Origin: an uncultured Porphyromonadaceae bacterium
GTDB lineage: Bacteria; Bacteroidota; Bacteroidia; Bacteroidales; Muribaculaceae
Length of the DNA: 64,000 nucleotides
Reading direction: 5' to 3'
Assembly: GCA_947643665.1 (NCBI GenBank)
Contig: CANRWW010000006.1
Location: 19,350 to 83,349, forward strand
Part shown: piece after piece, positions 1-9,627 of the stretch
Layout of the letters: every line of letters starts with the position of its first letter
How positions within the stretch are numbered: position 1 is the stretch's first letter
Program-made: the position numbers and the translations under genes
The notes under the pieces: generated by a model
Databases searched by the model: none
What the model saw: only the letters and a program-made list of their open reading frames with translations
Told to the model about the DNA's origin: nothing

Positions 1-180
1 GCAAATGATCCATATACCCTGGCTAGCCATATTATCACGATGAATAGGAACCGTGAATTTTGCGAAAGACTAAGTAACGCAGCACGTGAAGTTGCCATCA
101 GCCGCCATAATCCGGAATATATCGGGACGACATTGTTTAATATATATAGAGAGATATCAAGGTGCAAAAATTTGCAGTAA
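1..180 (+). CDS. Glycosyltransferase, C-terminal fragment (cut by window edge)
   Basis: The reading frame is open from base 1 to a TAA at 178-180 and gives 59 residues. The segment has the look of the last helices of a GT-B (GT4-type) glycosyltransferase: a run like 'CERLSNAAREVA' followed by a final helix near 'LFNIYREI'. The donor-binding site lies outside the window, so the sugar and linkage cannot be told. It overlaps the next gene by 19 bases, so it belongs to the same polysaccharide operon. The family call rests only on this tail pattern. Confidence 0.55.
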   Translation, partial: ANDPYTLASHIITMNRNREFCERLSNAAREVAISRHNPEYIGTTLFNIYREISRCKNLQ

Positions 181-809
181 CGTTATTTCAAATTATTGGA
201 AAGATTTGTGGGATGTTATTTTCCCCTTTTTGCGGACATAGGTTTGATTTCTTACGGTATGTTTTCAGCTATTCATATGTTACCGCGTTGTATTCCTCCC
301 GTTTTAAATCATTTGGTCATGATTCTAAGTTAGTTGGTGCGCCAGATGAGCTTCGTTTGTCAGAAAATATTTCAGTAGGTAATTTTAGCCGGTTAGGTCG
401 GCACTTGCTGCTTCGATGTTATAAAGTTTCAGATGTAGTCCCTGAAATTGCAATAGGCACTCAAGTGAACATAGGGGATTATTCAACATTGTCTTGTTGC
501 AATAAAATCGTGATTTGCGATGGCGTGCGGCTTGGGCGTATGGTAATGATTACAGATAATGCACATGGGCATACTGATACAATTGAAGAACTTCATCAAT
601 CACCGATTGATAGGCCGTTAGTTTCAAAAGGTCCTGTGTATATAGAAAAAAATGTCTGGATAGGAGAAAAAGCTACAATTTTGCCAGGAGTAACCATTGG
701 TGAGGGGACTATTATTGCTGCAAATGCGGTAGTTACTCATTCGGTTCCCCCGTTTTCTATCGCAGCAGGTTGCCCGGCGAAAATAGTTCGAACTTTCTCT
801 GTTAAGTAG
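162..809 (+). CDS. Hexapeptide-repeat O-acetyltransferase (LbH, CatB/NodL-like)
   Basis: A 215-residue protein. Residues about 85-210 show left-handed beta-helix hexapeptide repeats (I-G-x-x-x-x steps) and the closing motif 'NVWIGEKATILPGVTIG' then 'AGCPAKIVR', typical of the WbbJ/CatB/NodL acetyltransferases that move acetyl from acetyl-CoA to a sugar hydroxyl. 'DNAHGH' at about residues 132-137 holds the likely catalytic histidine. The start is GTG at 162, inside the end of the preceding gene; an internal ATG at about residue 18 is possible. Likely role: O-acetylation of the surface polysaccharide or its lipid-linked unit at the cytoplasmic face. The acceptor is unknown. Confidence 0.85.
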   Translation: MQKFAVTLFQIIGKICGMLFSPFCGHRFDFLRYVFSYSYVTALYSSRFKSFGHDSKLVGAPDELRLSENISVGNFSRLGRHLLLRCYKVSDVVPEIAIGTQVNIGDYSTLSCCNKIVICDGVRLGRMVMITDNAHGHTDTIEELHQSPIDRPLVSKGPVYIEKNVWIGEKATILPGVTIGEGTIIAANAVVTHSVPPFSIAAGCPAKIVRTFSVK

Positions 810-826
810 TTTTAAGCATCATTGTT

Positions 827-1954
827 ATGAAAATAATACCACTATATTTGCCTCAGTTCCATACATTTCCGGAAAATGACCAGTGGTGGGGCAAAGGATT
901 TACTGAATGGTCCAATGTTAAGGGGGCAAATCCCCTTTTTGATGGACACAATCAGCCACGTGTACCGTTGGGTGGCAATTATTATGATCTGAGCCAACTT
1001 GAGACACTTAAATGGCAGTGTAAGCTGGCAAAACAGTATGGTATATATGGATTCTGTATGTACCATTATTGGTTCAACGGTCATTTGCTCATGGAGAAAC
1101 CTATGGAGATGTTGTTGGCTCATCCTGAAATTGACATAAAATATTGTATTTCCTGGGCCAATCATGATTGGACTGATGCCTGGAAGGCTTCAGATCGCCC
1201 TCCACGTGTCCTTATATCCCATGATTTTGACGATGAACAGGATTGGGTAAACCATTTCAATTATATGTTGCCATTTTTCAAGGATAAGCGGTATATGAGT
1301 GAAAACAATAAACCGCTGTTGGTGATATATATTCCCAATTTGATCCGTAAATTATCCAAAATGCTTGATTTATGGACTCGTATGGCTCGTGAGGCAGGAT
1401 TTGATGGACTGACTTATATATATCAGAGTGCGGCATCTAGTTTCGATCATTCATGGGATCACACTCTGTTTGATTATGGTGTTGAGATGAACCCCGGGTA
1501 TGCAAATATGGCATTCCAGCAAAGAAGGAGTTTTGGCTTGTTTCCACGCCTAATGAAATATAGCAGGGAGATAAAGCGCCGGCTTGGTATCAAACGTAGT
1601 CTGGTACCGGTCTCAAAGCCCAAAGAAGTCGGCCATATAGATTATGATGCAGTATGGCAAAATATACTCCGTTTGCGTCCGGCAAGTGAAAGGCCCCGAA
1701 TGATTCCATGTGCGTTTACCGACTGGGATAATACGCCACGCCACAAAGAACGGGGATATGTATATGATGGCGTTTCTCCTGAAAAATTCAAGAAATATTT
1801 CCAGCAGTTGATCCGGAATACAAAACAATATTATAGTACTGACATGGTATTTGTTTTTGCTTGGAATGAATGGGCTGAGGGGGGATATCTTGAGCCTGAT
1901 GAAAAAAATGGTTACGCATTTCTTGAGGCTATCAGAGACTCTATTGAATTATGA
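827..1954 (+). CDS. WbsX-like glycosyltransferase (Glyco_tran_WbsX family)
   Basis: A 375-residue protein of the WbsX family (Pfam Glyco_tran_WbsX), usually found in O-antigen and capsule clusters. The N-terminus 'MKIIPLYLPQFHTFPEND' with 'WWGKGFTEW' and the later 'FVFAWNEWAEGGYLEPD' are hallmark motifs, and the length is usual for the family. The fold resembles a glycosidase-type barrel more than GT-A or GT-B. A six-G run at 1879-1884 lies in the last motif but the frame is intact. The gene follows the acyltransferase by 17 bases and its stop overlaps the next ATG by 4 bases. The sugar transferred cannot be read from sequence. Confidence 0.85.
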   Translation: MKIIPLYLPQFHTFPENDQWWGKGFTEWSNVKGANPLFDGHNQPRVPLGGNYYDLSQLETLKWQCKLAKQYGIYGFCMYHYWFNGHLLMEKPMEMLLAHPEIDIKYCISWANHDWTDAWKASDRPPRVLISHDFDDEQDWVNHFNYMLPFFKDKRYMSENNKPLLVIYIPNLIRKLSKMLDLWTRMAREAGFDGLTYIYQSAASSFDHSWDHTLFDYGVEMNPGYANMAFQQRRSFGLFPRLMKYSREIKRRLGIKRSLVPVSKPKEVGHIDYDAVWQNILRLRPASERPRMIPCAFTDWDNTPRHKERGYVYDGVSPEKFKKYFQQLIRNTKQYYSTDMVFVFAWNEWAEGGYLEPDEKNGYAFLEAIRDSIEL

Positions 1955-3114
1955 GGTTGCCACGTGTAAACGAGTTGTTTGAAGATCGCAATCTTGCGAC
2001 TTTCATGCTCGTATTTATGAGTGTACAGTTTATTTTTATTGAAGGTATGACAATAAGCATACCTAAAGTAGCCTTTATGGCTATTATGCCGGTTGTGTTT
2101 CTTGTCAAATTTCCTTATCCTACCAAGGCGCTTCTTTATGGTTTTGCCTATCTGCTTGTGACGATGATGATGTGTGAGATTAACGGCTCTATAAGTCGTT
2201 ATTCTACATTTATCTATACTGCTCTTTTTTTGTTTACATTTACTGTTTATTATAATCTCGTTTGGATTAAAGAATGCTTCACGCTAAGATATTTTCTTAA
2301 TTTGGTAAAATGGGTGATTCTGGGGTATACCATATGCCTGGTGTTGCAGCAGGGATGTATTCTTGTCGGAATAAGAAATTTTCCGTTAATCAATCTTGTA
2401 GGTGGTAGTTATTATGCGTTTAACCATCTAAATACACTTGCAATAGAGCCATCTCATGCAGCGCGTATAATGACGGTTTTCTTTTATGCCTTTCTCAAAT
2501 GTACCGAGTATGCAAATGGGCAACCGATGAGCATAAAAGAATTATATCAGGAATATAAATGGGTCATCATCTCATTTATATATTTTATGATTTTTATTGG
2601 CAGCGGAACGGCAATGGTTGGACTGGCAGTCATATCTCTTTATTTTGTAAAAAGGAAATATGCTTTTTTTATATTACTTGCCGGTTTTCTGTTTTATATA
2701 ATGTCGCCTTATATAGATTATGAACCGTATAACCGCGCCGTTGCTACTTTGAATGCTGCGATGACTGGCGATACGGAAGAAGTTATAAAAGCAGACCATA
2801 GTGCTTCGTCGCGTGTTAATATTATCATTGATACGTTTACAAAGACAGATCTTGCGGATTCGCAGACATGGATAGGGCATGGAATGGATGCGGAAAGAGA
2901 TTCATCTATAAATATGGCAATATATGACTATGGTATGATTTCTTATCTTACTAAAATTGCCTTCTTTATAACGTGTTGCTTTACAAGTGTTTTCTCGCTT
3001 GAGACATTGATGTTTGTCTTGTTGTTTGGAATGAATATTGGCAATGTCGCATATGGTTGGGCTGCATTGATGGCTTTCACAACACTGAAATATTTTAGGA
3101 GAATTTCAGAATAA
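1951..3114 (+). CDS. wzy: Polytopic membrane protein, probable O-antigen/capsule polymerase (Wzy-like)
   Basis: A 387-residue protein made mainly of hydrophobic stretches, about ten predicted membrane spans. A polar segment at about residues 255-320 would form the long extracytoplasmic loop typical of Wzy polymerases. Wzy joins undecaprenyl-linked repeat units in the periplasm and is poorly conserved, so the call rests on topology and on being the only such protein in the cluster. The start codon overlaps the stop of the preceding gene (ATGA). No Wzx flippase is visible in the window, so it may lie upstream of base 1. Confidence 0.7.
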   Translation: MRLPRVNELFEDRNLATFMLVFMSVQFIFIEGMTISIPKVAFMAIMPVVFLVKFPYPTKALLYGFAYLLVTMMMCEINGSISRYSTFIYTALFLFTFTVYYNLVWIKECFTLRYFLNLVKWVILGYTICLVLQQGCILVGIRNFPLINLVGGSYYAFNHLNTLAIEPSHAARIMTVFFYAFLKCTEYANGQPMSIKELYQEYKWVIISFIYFMIFIGSGTAMVGLAVISLYFVKRKYAFFILLAGFLFYIMSPYIDYEPYNRAVATLNAAMTGDTEEVIKADHSASSRVNIIIDTFTKTDLADSQTWIGHGMDAERDSSINMAIYDYGMISYLTKIAFFITCCFTSVFSLETLMFVLLFGMNIGNVAYGWAALMAFTTLKYFRRISE

Positions 3115-3208
3115 TAGCCAATTTTTGCTTTTATTGATTTCTGGTAACAGAACTGGTTGTTTTGTTTGCATTCCTCATTAAAGTATAAATAGATTTATTG
3201 CTAAATGT

Positions 3209-4153
3209 ATGAAAATTAGCAGATTGAGTTTCTTCCTGCATTTTTGTCGGCGGTTTGGCATAAGAACTTCAATTGGGTATATATTAATGCCTTATCTTTA
3301 CAAACGCAAAGCTTTGCCTGCCAAGCATCGTGCAGTAAAAAATTATTTATATAGTTGGGCTAAAAAGTATATTGATTTCAATAATATTGAAAACAATATA
3401 GAACAGAAATTGAATACACCTGTTTTTCTGGAAAATCCAATATGGTATTGTTGGCTTCAGGGAGAGAAAGATATGCCACCAGTTATAAAACTATGTTATG
3501 ATTCTGTTAAGAGAATGGCTGGTGAACGCAGGGTTGAGCTAGTGACATTTGATAATGTAAAACATTTTGTTGATGTCCCACAGACAATTAAACAAAAATT
3601 ATCTGATGGTGAGCTTTCATTTACTCATTATGCAGATTATTTGCGTATTTTGTTATTGAAAACTCATGGTGGACTTTGGATTGATGCTTCAATATATGTT
3701 ACACAGCCAATAGATTTTAAAGAATGTGAGGGTGCGATTTATACTTTGAAATCCCATAAAGTCAACGATGTATTTGTTTCTGACTATCGTTGGACAGTAA
3801 GTCTGTTGGGGTGTGCGCGTGGCAATTTATTATTTTCTAAACTGGAATTGCTAATGCGAAAATATATTGAGGATCATGATGGGTTTATAGATTTTTTTCT
3901 CTTTGATTATCTTATAAGCGTCCTTTATGATAATATCCCAAGTATAAAAAAGATGATTGATGAAGTCGTCTATAGTAATGAGGAATTTTATGGACTGCAT
4001 GGTCTTATGAACAAGCCTTTCAATAAATGTACATGGGATAAATTAAGTGGAAACCAAGGATTTCATAAATTAAGCTGGAAGTCAAATTATTTATTGGAAA
4101 CTCCTGGTGGAGAACAAACGTTTTTTTCGCATCTGTTAGATATAAATGACTGA
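3209..4153 (+). CDS. Capsular polysaccharide synthesis glycosyltransferase (Caps_synth/GT32-like)
   Basis: A 314-residue protein. The motif 'YADYLRILLLKTHGGLWIDA' (about residues 142-161) is the signature of the Caps_synth/GT32-like families, which use a D-x-D-like 'WIDAS' site for metal and nucleotide sugar. 'NPIWYCWLQGEKDMPP' near residue 80 matches the family's N-terminal 'IW.YW.QG...MP' element. It follows a 94-base gap that is AT-rich with no clear hairpin, and its end overlaps the next gene by 8 bases. Cytoplasmic, membrane-associated action is expected. Donor and acceptor are unknown. Confidence 0.82.
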   Translation: MKISRLSFFLHFCRRFGIRTSIGYILMPYLYKRKALPAKHRAVKNYLYSWAKKYIDFNNIENNIEQKLNTPVFLENPIWYCWLQGEKDMPPVIKLCYDSVKRMAGERRVELVTFDNVKHFVDVPQTIKQKLSDGELSFTHYADYLRILLLKTHGGLWIDASIYVTQPIDFKECEGAIYTLKSHKVNDVFVSDYRWTVSLLGCARGNLLFSKLELLMRKYIEDHDGFIDFFLFDYLISVLYDNIPSIKKMIDEVVYSNEEFYGLHGLMNKPFNKCTWDKLSGNQGFHKLSWKSNYLLETPGGEQTFFSHLLDIND

Positions 4154-5126
4154 ATACCCTGCTATTTCTGTGGTTATGCCAGCTTATAATGCTGGGCAAT
4201 ACATAGCAAAATCTATAGATAGCATATTATCTCAGGATTTTCGGGATTTTGAGCTTATAATTGTAGATGATTGCTCAATGGATAATACAACTGATATTGT
4301 ATTATCTTATAAAGATAGCCGTATAAAACTTATAAAAACAGATTGTAATACCGGATCTGCTAAATTACCACGAGAAATAGCTGTAGAACAAGCATGTGCG
4401 CCATATATTTGTTGGATTGATTCTGATGATACTGTTGATCCTGATTATCTTTCTTCGCTTTTAGATAGAAAAATCAAAACTGGAGCCAATATCGTATGCA
4501 GTTGTATGTTTGCTGAATGTGGTAGTGGGCAAAAGTATACTCTTCCTGATAAGAATTTCGACTATGGAATGATTATTAGTGGACGTGATGCATTGATTAT
4601 GACTTTGGATTTCCCATGGCGTATAAACTTGAATGGGTGGTTGTGCGACAAATGGCTTTGGACAGCTATTTCTACATTTAAGAGCATGTCAATAAATCAT
4701 ATGGATGCTGATGACTTTTCTGCTCGTGAAATTCTTTTTAATGCTGAAAAAGTAGCTTTTTGCACAGCTGCTTATCATTATAGATTGCATCCTGAAGCAA
4801 TTACGAAAAAGATCTCACCAAAAAAATTTGAATCTGTAATTACAGACCGACTGGTTCTTGAGTATCTTGAACAAAATTACCCCCCCGCAGTTAGATTTAT
4901 TAAAAAGTCTTTATGCAAGCGTATGATTGCTTTGATGAGAATATATGTGGTAAATAGTGGCAGTCTTAAATTGAGTGATAGATTGAAATCTAAAAAGTTA
5001 CTTAATCAATACTTTTCTAAAATTAGTTTTTCTGAGATATGGTCTGCTGCCATACCTTTGAAATTAAAAATACTTCTATCTTTACCATTTAGCCTTTCAT
5101 TAGCGATTGTTAAGTCGGTTAATTAG
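4146..5126 (+). CDS. GT2 family glycosyltransferase (with C7 tract)
   Basis: A 326-residue GT-A enzyme. The N-terminal 110 residues carry the GT2 signature: 'ISVVMPAYNAGQYI', 'LIIVDDCSMDNT' and the D-x-D site 'WIDSDD'. The C-terminal third has basic and hydrophobic segments that probably sit on the membrane. A run of seven C at 4880-4886 lies within codons for Asn-Tyr-Pro-Pro-Ala near residue 246; gain or loss of one C would truncate the protein. The current frame is intact. Acts at the inner face of the membrane on a lipid-linked glycan. Sugar specificity is unknown. Confidence 0.85.
   Translation: MTEYPAISVVMPAYNAGQYIAKSIDSILSQDFRDFELIIVDDCSMDNTTDIVLSYKDSRIKLIKTDCNTGSAKLPREIAVEQACAPYICWIDSDDTVDPDYLSSLLDRKIKTGANIVCSCMFAECGSGQKYTLPDKNFDYGMIISGRDALIMTLDFPWRINLNGWLCDKWLWTAISTFKSMSINHMDADDFSAREILFNAEKVAFCTAAYHYRLHPEAITKKISPKKFESVITDRLVLEYLEQNYPPAVRFIKKSLCKRMIALMRIYVVNSGSLKLSDRLKSKKLLNQYFSKISFSEIWSAAIPLKLKILLSLPFSLSLAIVKSVN
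4880..4886 (+). repeat. Homopolymer tract C7 in coding sequence
   Basis: Seven consecutive C within the GT2 gene at 4146. The frame is open at this length. A candidate slippage site. Confidence 0.9.
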
Positions 5127-5195
5127 GTTCGTGTCTTTAAAATGGCAAGGTATGCTTACCATTTCATTGATATGGGTTGATAAATTAATTATTTT

Positions 5196-6310
5196 ATGCG
5201 TATGGGCACATATTATTCAAGTATAGATAGGACTGGCGATTCGTTACAATCTAAGGTGATTTCATTTCTCCGATTCCCTCTTATTGTAGCTGTAGTGCTT
5301 ATACACACAGAGCCACACAGTGTTATTGCAGGGAGCAATGAAGTTGTAGGTTCCCAGCATTATGGCATTTACAATATGATATTCATGCTTATAAGCAATA
5401 TCTTTGCAAATGTTGCTGTTCCACTATTCTTTTTCATATCAGGATTTTTGTTTTTTAATAAGGGGGGGTATTTACACTTACTACTTATTTGAAAAAGATA
5501 AGGAAAAGAGCTAAATCGTTATTGGTGCCATATATAATATGGAATATTATAGTTTACCTGATATTACTGTTATGGCAGACTTTCTGGCCAGGAAGTTCCA
5601 GTGGTAGTAAACTGGTCATAAATTATAGTTTTGTTGAATGGCTTAGAATTTTTTGGGATATTAGAAGTGGCTTTTACCCTTTGTGTGCCCAGTTCTGGTT
5701 TTTGCGGGATTTAATGGTTGTGATGATTTTATCACCTGTAGTATATTTATTGGTAAAGCTATTAAAACAGTATTTTTTATGTATTTTAGGGATACTATGG
5801 TTTACAAACACTTGGTTTGATATAACGGGGCTTAGTATTGCGGCAATCTTCTTTTTCTCATGCGGTTCTTATTTTGGAATTATGAAGAAAAATTTTGTCA
5901 AGATTCTGAGGCCATTGATGAAATTATCTGTAATTATATATCCGATAGTATGTTTGACAATCCTTTATTTTCGTTCAGAGCCTGCTGTTGTAAAATATTT
6001 GTTGTCTTTAAGTACCCTGATCGGAATGATTTTAGCGATTACAATATCGGCATATTATATTTCTAGGGGGAAATGGTCTGTAAATAATTTTCTTTCTGAG
6101 AGCAGCTTCTTTATTTACGCTTATCATCAGATAATACTGGCATTAGTAGTGAAAATTGCCGTAAAAACTTTTTATCCCATGTCTGACTTCGGTCTTTTGG
6201 TAGTATATATTATTTCCCCGATATTGATTATTTGTTTTGGCTTAGGTCTTTATTATGTTTTGAGGCATTATTTGCCACGTTTTACCAGCATTATTACTGG
6301 TGGCCGTTAA
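5196..6310 (+). pseudogene. Acyltransferase-3 membrane protein, frameshifted at a G7 tract (possibly phase-OFF)
   Basis: Two adjoining frames together make one acyltransferase-3 (OafA/WecH-like) protein. The first (5196-5492) encodes the start, including 'FLRFPLIVAVVLIHTE' with the family's catalytic-type His and ends shortly after 'FFFISGFLFF'. The second (from 5489, TTG) resumes with 'SLLVPYIIWN' and the remaining membrane spans. The break falls exactly at seven G (5462-5468). One more G would join the frames as 'NKGGVFTLTTYLKKIRKR' and give about 371 residues, normal for the family. The two other G tracts nearby are both eight long. Such enzymes O-acetylate surface glycans. It could be a phase-variable OFF state, a decayed gene or a sequencing error. 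Confidence 0.82.
5462..5468 (+). repeat. Homopolymer tract G7 at the frameshift point
   Basis: Seven consecutive G at the exact junction of the two acyltransferase-3 reading frames. A length of eight restores the frame. Confidence 0.92.
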
Positions 6311-6442
6311 TTTTGTTGCCATTATATAGTGGATTTAGGAACTGATTTAAGAATATAATTTTTATAGTCCGCATAATTGTGGCTTATATGAATTAGCATG
6401 CCAATAAGTATTAAGTTTTGGTATGTAATTATATGCAGCTAA

Positions 6443-7423
6443 ATGAAAATATCTATAATAATACCGGTTTATAATGTAGAGAATTACATTCAGAAATGTC
6501 TTGAATCGGTTTTTGTCCAAGCATATACAAATATTGAGGTAATTCTGGTAGATGATGCATCTCCAGACAGAAGCATCCCCTTGGCACAGGAATTGATCCA
6601 TAAAAACAATCGGTGTGATATGTTCCGTATCATTACCCATGAGATAAACAAGGGGTTGTCTGCGGCGCGTAACAGCGGTGTTGCTGTTGCAACGGGAGAT
6701 TATGTATATTTTTTAGATAGTGATGATGAGCTGTTTGATGAGAAATCTATTGCAGTTCTTGCTGAGAATGCCTCTAAATCCAATGCAGATGTTGTTATTG
6801 GCAATTATATGGGGGTTAAGTCAGATTCTTCTTACGTATCAAAATATAATAAGGATCGCATATTGACTGGCGACAATTTAATCTCCTCTTTTGTGAAAGG
6901 TGATGTGACGATAACAGCTTGGAATAAGTTGGTTAAAAGATCGCTTTTTGCAAATGGAAGATTATCATTCAAGGAAGGGATTTTAAATGAAGATGAATTA
7001 TTCTCATATCAGCTTCTTTTTTTGAATCCTCTAGTGTCAATGATCGGTGCGACAACATATAAATATAATATTCGCCCAGGCTCAATAATGACTACCGCCA
7101 ACTATAACAGGCTGCTTTCACCGGTGATTGTATATGAAGAAGTTGTGAAAAGTTATAAGGCAATTGATGGTGATAATGCCATGATGCTTGTTAACCTGGA
7201 TCATTTTGCTTTTAAGAGATATGTGGATATTATGCGTTCATCAGTGGAAACGACAGTAAAACGGTCACTTTACCGTCGGTTACGCGCTGCTCAGCGTTCA
7301 ATATCCGGCATAGGAAAAATGAGATATATTTATAATTCACATTTGTACATGCCGAAAGCGATCGGTTTTAAGGTAGTATCAATTGTGGCTAATTTTTATG
7401 CCAAATCCCGAAATCTTAATTGA
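6443..7423 (+). CDS. GT2 family glycosyltransferase
   Basis: A 326-residue GT-A glycosyltransferase with 'ISIIIPVYNVENYI', 'VILVDDASPDRS', 'GLSAARNSG' and the metal/nucleotide site 'YFLDSDDELF' within the first 105 residues. The C-terminal region around residues 225-290 resembles other capsule GT2 enzymes of this order. It follows 132 AT-rich bases with no clear promoter or terminator, and the stop lies just before the next gene's start. Probably adds one sugar to the lipid-linked repeat unit. Confidence 0.86.
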   Translation: MKISIIIPVYNVENYIQKCLESVFVQAYTNIEVILVDDASPDRSIPLAQELIHKNNRCDMFRIITHEINKGLSAARNSGVAVATGDYVYFLDSDDELFDEKSIAVLAENASKSNADVVIGNYMGVKSDSSYVSKYNKDRILTGDNLISSFVKGDVTITAWNKLVKRSLFANGRLSFKEGILNEDELFSYQLLFLNPLVSMIGATTYKYNIRPGSIMTTANYNRLLSPVIVYEEVVKSYKAIDGDNAMMLVNLDHFAFKRYVDIMRSSVETTVKRSLYRRLRAAQRSISGIGKMRYIYNSHLYMPKAIGFKVVSIVANFYAKSRNLN

Positions 7424-7428
7424 CAGAA

Positions 7429-8595
7429 ATGAAAAGAATACTCTTTTGTATTGAAAATTTCCAACATGGTGGTATAACGAAGGCGCTTGAAAATATTATT
7501 TCGCTTGTTGATAAAGAGAAATATGATGTTGGAATTTTCGTTGTAAATCAAGAGGATGGTCCTTATAAAGATATTTTTGTTCCTTATTTGAAATATCCGG
7601 CAGATAAGTTCCTTAATGCATATTGCACTAATTATAGGAAATACCATGGAATAAAAAAACTGTCATTACTTGCGCTTAAATTTGCAAGAAAGACTTTGGC
7701 AAAATTTTCTTATGACCCTTTTGAAAAGTTGTTGGCAAAATGGGCAAAGCGAATATCAAATGATAATTTTGATTGCGTCATAGCATTTGCTGAGGGGTAT
7801 ATAACAAATTTTGTTTCAAAAATCAAGGGACATAAAATTGCATGGATACACATTGATTACAAACGATACCTTACGTATTCAGGCAATCCTAATGAAAAAT
7901 CTGTATATGGTAAATACGGCAGTATAGTGATTCCAAGCCGTTTTTCCAGTGCTTCATTTGCGGAAACATATCCAGAGCTTACTGAGAAAATAAGAATTAT
8001 CCCAAATGTCATCAATTGTGAGATAGTTAAAAATAAGTCTGTTGAAACTTCAAATCTTGACAAACGTTTTACTACTGATTGTTTTACACTCGTTTCTGTC
8101 GGCAGGGTTTGTTATGAGAAACGTTTTTTCCAGATACCGGTAATTGCCAGAAAGTTAAAATCCAGAGGTATTAATTTCAAGTGGTATATAATAGGCGATG
8201 GTTCTGAACCTGAAACGGCTACATTGCTGAGGTCTATAAATAGTGAAAATGTTACAGATTGCGTAATTCCACTTGGACGGAAAGACAATCCATATCCATA
8301 TATAGCAAAAAGCGACCTGTTGGTTAGCACTTCACTTTCTGAAACATTCTCATATGTGGTGTTTGAGGCAAAAATTCTGGGCGTACCGGTTGTTTGCGCA
8401 GATTTTGGTACTGCACCTGAGATTGTAAATGAAAATGAAGGGATAATATCCACTATATCTGATATGGATGGGCGTATTTATGAATTATTATCAGATCATA
8501 CCAGATTAAACCAACTGAAATGTAATCTAAGAGATTATAGGTATGATAATGCCTCTGTATTAAATGAAATTTATAAGTCAATCAACAATATATGA
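7429..8595 (+). CDS. GT4 family glycosyltransferase
   Basis: A 388-residue GT-B protein. The C-terminal donor domain is clear: 'TLVSVGRVCYEKRF', 'WYIIGDGSE' and the E-x7-E-type motif 'SLSETFSYVVFEAKILGVPVV' region (about residues 300-322). 'IPNVIN' near residue 190 precedes it. I place the start at the ATG at 7429 rather than a TTG at 7420, because 'MKRILFCIENFQHGG' matches the usual GT4 beginning. It is followed by a 4-base overlap with the acyltransferase-3 gene. Retaining transfer from a nucleotide sugar is typical of the family. The specific sugar is unknown. Confidence 0.85.
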   Translation: MKRILFCIENFQHGGITKALENIISLVDKEKYDVGIFVVNQEDGPYKDIFVPYLKYPADKFLNAYCTNYRKYHGIKKLSLLALKFARKTLAKFSYDPFEKLLAKWAKRISNDNFDCVIAFAEGYITNFVSKIKGHKIAWIHIDYKRYLTYSGNPNEKSVYGKYGSIVIPSRFSSASFAETYPELTEKIRIIPNVINCEIVKNKSVETSNLDKRFTTDCFTLVSVGRVCYEKRFFQIPVIARKLKSRGINFKWYIIGDGSEPETATLLRSINSENVTDCVIPLGRKDNPYPYIAKSDLLVSTSLSETFSYVVFEAKILGVPVVCADFGTAPEIVNENEGIISTISDMDGRIYELLSDHTRLNQLKCNLRDYRYDNASVLNEIYKSINNI

Positions 8596-9587
8596 TGCTT
8601 GTTTCAAAAAATTCAGATTTAACAGGTTTAGATATTGTTAAATTTCTAATGGCATTTGCTGTAATTGCGATACACTGCCGTCACGAAGGACTTGTTGGTG
8701 CTTCAGAATGGCCATTAGGAATTGAGTGGATTGTCAAAATGGCAGTCCCGTTTTTCTTTATTGCATCCGGATCTTTATTGGCGCGTAGATTTGATGGTGT
8801 AGATATTCCAACTGACGAACAACGGAATGTCTTAAGGCGGCGGGCATTGACATTATTTCGTATTTTTGGATTTTGGTTATTGATTTATTTGCCAATTGCA
8901 ATATATGTATATGTTGGTGATGGTACGATATGGTGGAAAGCCGTGGCAGGTTATGTTTATAAAGTGTTGACAGGTGGCCATTCTTTGTGGGCTTGGCAGT
9001 TATGGTTCATTTACTCTATGGCATTTGTCTTTTTATTATATAGCATAACATTATTATCAAAACACACTGTAATAGCATTATTTGTCTTTTTCATAATGCT
9101 TTCCTTTATAAATTCAGCGTTTGTACAATATGGCATACAATCGCTTAAATGGGTATACGTGCTGACACACAGTACATTAGGGGGGGGTGAATGTTTGACG
9201 GCTGGCATACTGTTCTATCGTTTTCAGAAACAAATCAATAGACTGTTTATTGCATTGATACTTTCTATGGCCAGTTTTATATTGTATGTTTATGAATTGC
9301 CCATTTTTGCTTTGTTAGGAGGTCTTTCGCTCTTTATATTGGCTTTACATATAAATCCTGTAACGAAACCGGTATTTTTAACGTTACGTCGTTTAAGCAT
9401 GTGGATTTATTATCTTCATATGATAATAGTGTTCTTTATTGTGACGTTCGTTGTCCCGAGATTTAGTCTTACATTGTTTGAAGTTTTTATTATAGATGCT
9501 ATTTTGACCTTTATTGTTGCTTATTTTGTGGATTATTGCCAAATTCATGTGAAGTGTTTGGCGCCATTGAGTTTATTGATAAAATAG
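8592..9587 (+). CDS. Acyltransferase-3 membrane protein (with in-frame G8 tract)
   Basis: A 331-residue multi-span membrane protein. The opening 'DIVKFLMAFAVIAIHCRHEG' holds the conserved His of the acyltransferase-3 (OafA/WecH) family, followed by 'MAVPFFFIASGSLLARR' and about ten spans. Eight G at 9180-9187 encode Gly-Gly-Gly in 'STLGGGECLTAG' and the frame is open at this length. It is paralogous in type to the broken gene at 5196. The predicted reaction is O-acylation (often acetylation) of a polysaccharide residue across the inner membrane. Confidence 0.85.
   Translation: MMLVSKNSDLTGLDIVKFLMAFAVIAIHCRHEGLVGASEWPLGIEWIVKMAVPFFFIASGSLLARRFDGVDIPTDEQRNVLRRRALTLFRIFGFWLLIYLPIAIYVYVGDGTIWWKAVAGYVYKVLTGGHSLWAWQLWFIYSMAFVFLLYSITLLSKHTVIALFVFFIMLSFINSAFVQYGIQSLKWVYVLTHSTLGGGECLTAGILFYRFQKQINRLFIALILSMASFILYVYELPIFALLGGLSLFILALHINPVTKPVFLTLRRLSMWIYYLHMIIVFFIVTFVVPRFSLTLFEVFIIDAILTFIVAYFVDYCQIHVKCLAPLSLLIK
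9180..9187 (+). repeat. Homopolymer tract G8 in coding sequence
   Basis: Eight consecutive G within the acyltransferase-3 gene at 8592; in frame as found. A candidate slippage site. Confidence 0.92.
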
Positions 9588-9627
9588 TGTTTGAGTAGAT
9601 ATGTGCTAATTTTTGGATTGTGGAACT

